Positions 59,555 through 64,000 of a DNA stretch of 64,000 bases are shown here, piece after piece. A program made the translations under genes and the position numbers. This stretch comes from Agriotes lineatus (Eukaryota > Arthropoda > Insecta > Coleoptera > Elateridae). The stretch covers positions 1-64,000 of the forward strand of contig CALNHX010007591.1 of NCBI GenBank assembly GCA_940337035.1, written 5' to 3'. The notes under the pieces were generated by a model. That model was not told the DNA's origin, did no database searches, and saw only the letters and a program-made list of their open reading frames with translations. The first letter of the stretch is position 1. Each line of letters opens with the position of its first letter.

Positions 59555-61225
59555 AGCGTTTATTTTGGATCCCAATGGGTAGAAGAACAAGAGGAAGGCA
59601 TGGAAGATCCTGGAGAATTGTTAACGATGAAGTGATGGAAAACAGAAGTTTAGATGATCAGAGTATAATATATAGAAATGAATAGACTGATAGTGTATAT
59701 TCATATGAGAAGAACAGAAAGAGACAGAATTATTAGAAATATCACAGACTGGATCCCACTGGGCAAAAGAAAAAAAAAGAAGGCATGAAAGATCGTGACG
59801 AATTGTAGTCGATGAATCGATAGAAACCAGAGGTCTGGCCCATAACGTTATAATATAACGAAATGAACAAACTCGTAAGGCACATATAATGTATAGAAAT
59901 ACACAGACTGATACGATATAGACATGTATGAAGAATAGAAAAACAGAAGGTTTTGAAATTTTGCATACTGGAGCCCGCCCAATTGGTAGAAGAAAAGAAG
60001 AAGGCATGGCGAATCGTGGAGAATTGTGGTCGATGAAGCAATGGAAAACAGCTAGATGATTATGTTACAATGCAGATATGGTATATACATGTACAAAGAA
60101 AAGAAAGAGACAAAAGTTTTATAAATATCACAAACTGGAGCCGAATGGGTAGAAGAAAAAAAGGAAGGCATGGAAGATCGTTAAGAATTGAGGTCGATGA
60201 AGCGATGGAAAACAGAAGTTTGGCTTATCACTTTATAATATAACGAAATGAACAAATTGGTAAGGCATGCCACAAAGAACAGAAAGAAACAGGAGGCTTG
60301 AAAATATCGTAGACTGGAGCCCAATGGGTAGTTAAAAATAAGGAAGATCGTGGTAAATTAAGGTCTATGAAACGATGGAAAACAGAAGTCTGGCTGCTCA
60401 CGCTATAATATATGGAAATGAACAGGCTGATAAAGTATAGACATGTACGAAGAACCGAAGGAAACCGAAGGGAAAGTATCAGAGGCTGGAGCCTACTGGT
60501 TAGACGGAAAAGAAGAAGACATGGGGGATTGTGAAGAATTATTGTGGTTGATGAACCGATGGAAAACAGATGACTTGATGGTCATGTTATAATATACAAA
60601 AATGTATAGATTGATACGGTATAGACATGTACGAAGAACAGAAAGAAGCAGACGGATTGGAAATATCGTAAACTAGAGCCCAATGGATAGAAAAAGTATC
60701 ACAGGCTAGAGCCCAATGGGTAGAGGGAAAAGAAGAAGGCATAGAGGATTGTGGAGAATTGCGTTCGATGAAGGGATGGGAAACAGAGTTCTAGATGATC
60801 ATGTTACAATACACAGAAGTGGACAGACTGATACGACATAGACATGTACGAAACACACAAAGGTTGAAAATATCATATACTGGAGCAAAATGGGTAGAGA
60901 AAAGAAAATTGCGGTCGATGGAGCGATGGAAAACGGAGGTCTAGATGGTCATGTTACAATATATGGGAATTGACAGACTGATACGGTGTAGACATTCACA
61001 AAAAACATAAAGAGATAGAAGGATTGGAAATATCAATTACTGGAGCCTAATGAGTAGAAACTAATTAAAAACGATTAGGATCACGTTATAGTATACAGAA
61101 ATGAACAGACTGATACGGTATAGACACGTACGAAGAACAGAAAGAGACAGAAGGATTGAATATATCACAGACTGGAGCAAAGAAGGATAATTGAACCACA
61201 TATTGGAGAATTTAAACAGGCCGCT
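59555..61225 (+). repeat. Tandem array (about 9 units) derived from a LINE 3' coding end
   Basis: The phrase GTACGAAGAACAGAAAGAGA recurs near 59712, 59930, 60096, 60276, 60447, 60630, 60846, 60997 and 61130 (spacings about 133-218, mean about 177 bp). Each is followed by GGAAATATC..GACTGGAGCC, CAATGGGTAGA.GAAAAGAAG, GGCATGG.AGATCGTGGAGAA, TCGATGAAGCGATGGAAAAC and 'GATCATGTTACAATATA'. In translation each unit recalls the C-terminus of non-LTR elements: '(R)HVRRTERDRRI', 'DWSPMGRRKRGRHGRSWRIV'. This suggests a LINE tail amplified in tandem. Units are diverged and frames are broken. Confidence 0.85.
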
Positions 61226-61925
61226 GGGCTAATATGAGAGAAAGAACTATAATAACTTGTGTTTGAAGTCTATCAAACTGTATTTTATCAAATCAATTGT
61301 AGATATGCCACGTCATCAACAATTAATTGAGTCATTACTTTATCTAATGACTGTACCAGCTGTTCCAAAACGGCAGTATAAATGTTTAGACACTAGAGGA
61401 TGCACAACAGTCTTATATTATGGGTAAAAGCACATTGCGAAAACTGCGAGCATTGTTAGGAGTGTGGAAGCATTTTACGAAAAGATAAAGGTATTTCATT
61501 CAGTTATTGATTATAAGATTAAGAATGCCACGATTATTTTGAATTGGTCAATATTATGCATCCAACCTCGTATTTAGGCTTTATCAGTTTAACAAAGAGC
61601 ATTGGACAAGAGTCTTGGATACAATTTGAAAATCAATTTATGTGCCATATTACTCAAACAATAGTTCGAATATAAATTAGAACGCCATTTCAACATTGCC
61701 GCTAAAGGCCAGTTCTTTACGAAAAAGGTTAATATGTGTCCTTTCTATGTTTGACCATAATTTTGGAGCAACCTATAAATACATCCGGACCAGCGATTTT
61801 CGAGGGGCGATTGTCTGGACCTCAAGTGACAGTAAAGCAATTCCGCGACCTCTACTACTACTTAAGAGATAGTTTTATGAAATAAACGGTCGCACTAACA
61901 CCGTATTGATTCACTATCTATCACA
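61226..61925. other. Non-coding spacer
   Basis: Nothing recognised. Confidence 0.4.
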
Positions 61926-62225
61926 AGCATTTGGAGCCTTCCTGACCGCTATTCTTTGCCGCGGCCGAAATTTCTTGCGATTGCGGCAAAAGAACCGGCG
62001 GGTCGCCCTACGCCCTTTAGCATCCGTCATTGAATTTACGCATACGCGTATAAATCAAACAGCGAATATCGTATAAATCTCGTCGGCCGCAGACACAAAT
62101 TGCCCAGGCAGTAAAAACTAATCTCATATTCGCATTGTGTCTTTATCACACACTTCCGGTCGAGCGCCGCGACGGGGGCGCCGCCGCCACTTGTTTACGA
62201 CCTGCTTGATCAATTTTGGTCATTT
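61926..62225. promoter_or_regulatory. CG-rich block, candidate regulatory element
   Basis: Balanced to GC-rich sequence with many CG dinucleotides (CCGCGGCCGAAATTTC, GAGCGCCGCGACGGGGGCGC). AT-rich DNA surrounds it, and no repeat in the window matches it. It could be a promoter or conserved non-coding element of a neighbouring gene. No start site or open frame supports a specific call. Confidence 0.35.
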
Positions 62226-62439
62226 TTGTGCACCTAATACAAATACTTGATTTAGGGTTATTCGGATATGTTTATTTAGCGAACAAAACTGTTTTCAGTA
62301 CATGAACTTTTGCTATACTGTTATTGTTTATTGTTTGTATGTTCTATAAACAGAAAGCGAACACGAAACCATATGCTTCACACGGCTTGCACTTTCTAAC
62401 CCCTAGGCTGAAATACTGATTGAATTATTGATAAAAAAG

Positions 62440-62690
62440 GGGAGGGGAGAAATTATAACAAAATTGTGTGACATTCGCATCAATTTCTAGTCAAAGGAAA
62501 TCATCCTAAGAACTGGAATAGTGCAATTTTGGTACTATTTTATAAGAAGGGCAAACCTTGAAAATTACAGACCAATAGATCTTCTACACAAATGCATAAA
62601 TTCTTCAATAAAATTATCACACATTGCTCAGAAGAGGAACTACAGCATTGATGAATATCTCGTATCTAGTGGAACATGATAAGGAATTCA
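62440..62690 (+). pseudogene. LINE reverse-transcriptase fragment
   Basis: Reads approximately NSAILVLFYKKGNLENYRPI then DLLHKCINSSIKLS, the conserved 'P.(H/Y)KKGD..NYRPISLL' block of non-LTR reverse transcriptases. Stops follow. Too short to place in a clade. Confidence 0.7.
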
Positions 62691-62824
62691 CATGTTGTGC
62701 TGCTTGAAAACATTTATAAGATATCCATTATTCAACTCCATGAGAGCAACTGGTCAAAATAAAACGAAGTGTAAGATAGTGAAGTGCACCAAAATTATTT
62801 ACAGTTTTACAATGTTTACAAGAG

Positions 62825-63000
62825 TTAAATGTCGGCTTAGACCGCGTCGTCTTTGTAGATAAACACCCAGCATAGTCTATATGGGTACACAAACAGTAAA
62901 AAGGCCAAATATGCCTAAGTATCTTTGTTCACAAGGTACTTTAATAACACGAACCAAATCATGGGTGGCTTGTAAGAGTTGACGAGCCACCAAAGAACAT
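62825..63000. repeat. Fragment of the 19.3 kb fold-back family
   Basis: 'GTCGGCTTAGACCGCGTCGT', 'TAGATAAACACCCAGCAT', 'ATGGGTACACAAACAGT', 'GGCCAAATATGCCTAAGTAT', 'TTCACAAGGTACTTTAATAA' and 'CACGAACCAA' match both arms of the element at 19333-19838, with the middle deleted. It is more diverged than that copy. Confidence 0.7.
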
Positions 63001-63365
63001 AACCGTTACACAAACTCTCACACGGGTAACAAGCTTGCTTTCGCTCGCTCGTTAGATACTGTGCTCGCATATAAAGTTCTAAGCAACAGCCTTCCAATGT
63101 AGCTTAGTATTATGGTACCGGCGTGCTATATTACAAATAAGTCACGTGAGAACAGTTGAGCCATCGAGGCCATCAGGCCGATAGGGGTCTTTTCTCGGGT
63201 GATTTTTTTGTAATAACACACGCGTGCAATACTCCATTTTATACAGCAACTTAACGAAAACACAAAAAACATAAATTTTATATTGATAGCTGTGAAAAGT
63301 CAGAGTGACAAATTAATCGGGCGTGAGCTAAAGTAGAGAGTTCAAATAAATTTATAATTGTATTA

Positions 63366-63462
63366 TTGGTGGCACTGTCAGTCTATGTCAAATGAGGTTT
63401 TTACATCAAATATAACCGAACCTGCTAACTTGGAGTTTGACATAGACTGACAGTGCTACCAA
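63366..63462. mobile_element. Small inverted-repeat MITE related to the 37.1 kb element
   Basis: The ends TTGGTGGCACTGTCAGTCTA and TAGACTGACAGTGCTACCAA form a 27 bp near-perfect inverted repeat continuing into TGTCAAA. The core CTAACTTGGAGTTTGACA, read on the minus strand, resembles the CAATGTCAAATTCGAGGTTA of the core of 37051-37263. Confidence 0.7.
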
Positions 63463-64000
63463 CGGTGAGTTATAAGTCATAACTCACACGTGATTTATGA
63501 TTTACAGGACACGTTTGACTTATGGCCTATATAATTCAACTGAAATGGACATAATTATAGCGTCATAATAAGAAGGTGTTGAATAATCTAAATCTAAATA
63601 GATAAGAACGAGAGAGAGGTGTGTCCAAAAATGGGCCGAAAAGGGCTAGAGAGATGACAAGTAAAAATTCATAATATATGCATAATTCAATAAATTGTAA
63701 TTACATTATGATAGTCGCAAGATGATAAATAACTGTTCCACTGCAGTTTTATTCGACTTAATAACTATTTTAGATGCATCGAATTAACCACCAATTGTGC
63801 TAATTTATAATAAATTCAGATGGATGAATTCCACAGTAAATTATCTATCGTTAGTTTTTGATCAAAGATGTTCATGGTGCATTCAGTTGAATTGTTATAA
63901 ATTAATTTTTGTAACTCTAATATGGGCATAACAGCCTGGCGAAATAAGACCAAGAACAAGAAAGCATGGAACAACATATTGAAGAAAACAAGAACCCACC
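63463..64000. other. Right edge of window, no gene recognised
   Basis: AT-rich. The last 80 bp are purine-rich and resemble a LINE coding strand (approximately RPRTRKAW), but the stretch is too short to call. Confidence 0.3.

Overview
The window looks like an AT-rich insect genome segment, probably from a beetle or a related holometabolous insect; the order is a guess. The evidence is spliced exons of a bee-venom-type (group III) secreted phospholipase A2 (sPLA2), interstitial TTAGG repeats (the canonical insect telomere unit), mariner, hAT and non-LTR retrotransposon relics, and SINEs. There is no prokaryotic-style gene packing. Almost every short open frame is noise in AT-rich DNA or a transposon relic.

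One host gene is supported, on the + strand. Its exons are 16254-16589 (propeptide-like region ending in basic residues), 26525-26746 (catalytic exon A) and 33476-33700 (catalytic exon B). A and B each encode a complete calcium loop plus Cys-Cys-x-x-His-Asp active-site segment. All three exons have lengths divisible by three and carry identical split-codon phases, so the upstream exon can join either A or B in frame, or A can join B. This suggests either alternative catalytic exons or a tandem two-domain protein. I did not find the signal-peptide exon or the 3' exons; they may lie in unrecognised parts of the window or outside it.

Layout. 1-1.86 kb: tandem array of about 190 bp units. 3.1-3.8 kb: palindromic mariner. 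5.5-8.1 kb: copies of an interspersed repeat with an internal tRNA-Ser-like piece, plus a tRNA-derived SINE. 10.6-12.0 kb: fold-back element. 12.2-14.2 kb: two DNA-transposon MITEs. 16.25 kb: first sPLA2 exon. 17.5-22.5 kb: degenerate 277 bp satellite, itself invaded by a fold-back element and a SINE. 22.8-24.0 kb: LINE relic and a 5S-rRNA-derived SINE. 26.5 kb: exon A. 30.6-31.1 kb: LINE relic. 33.5 kb: exon B. 35.1-38.8 kb: RTE-like LINE broken by three nested insertions. 40.3-41.1 kb: Jockey-like LINE. 44.2-46.6 kb: repeats and LINE. 47.3-51.1 kb: two hAT MITEs, a TTAGG-bearing fold-back element and a mariner relic. 52.9-55.3 kb: LINE tails, SINE and repeat. 59.6-61.2 kb: tandem array made from a LINE 3' end. 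62.4-63.5 kb: LINE fragment, fold-back fragment and MITE.

The repeats reconstruct a history of nesting. Four insertions still have exact target-site duplications: three hAT-type MITEs (8 bp each) and one SINE (9 bp). Two copies of one hAT MITE lie in opposite orientation on either side of all three sPLA2 exons. All identifications come from reading the sequence; no database search was run.
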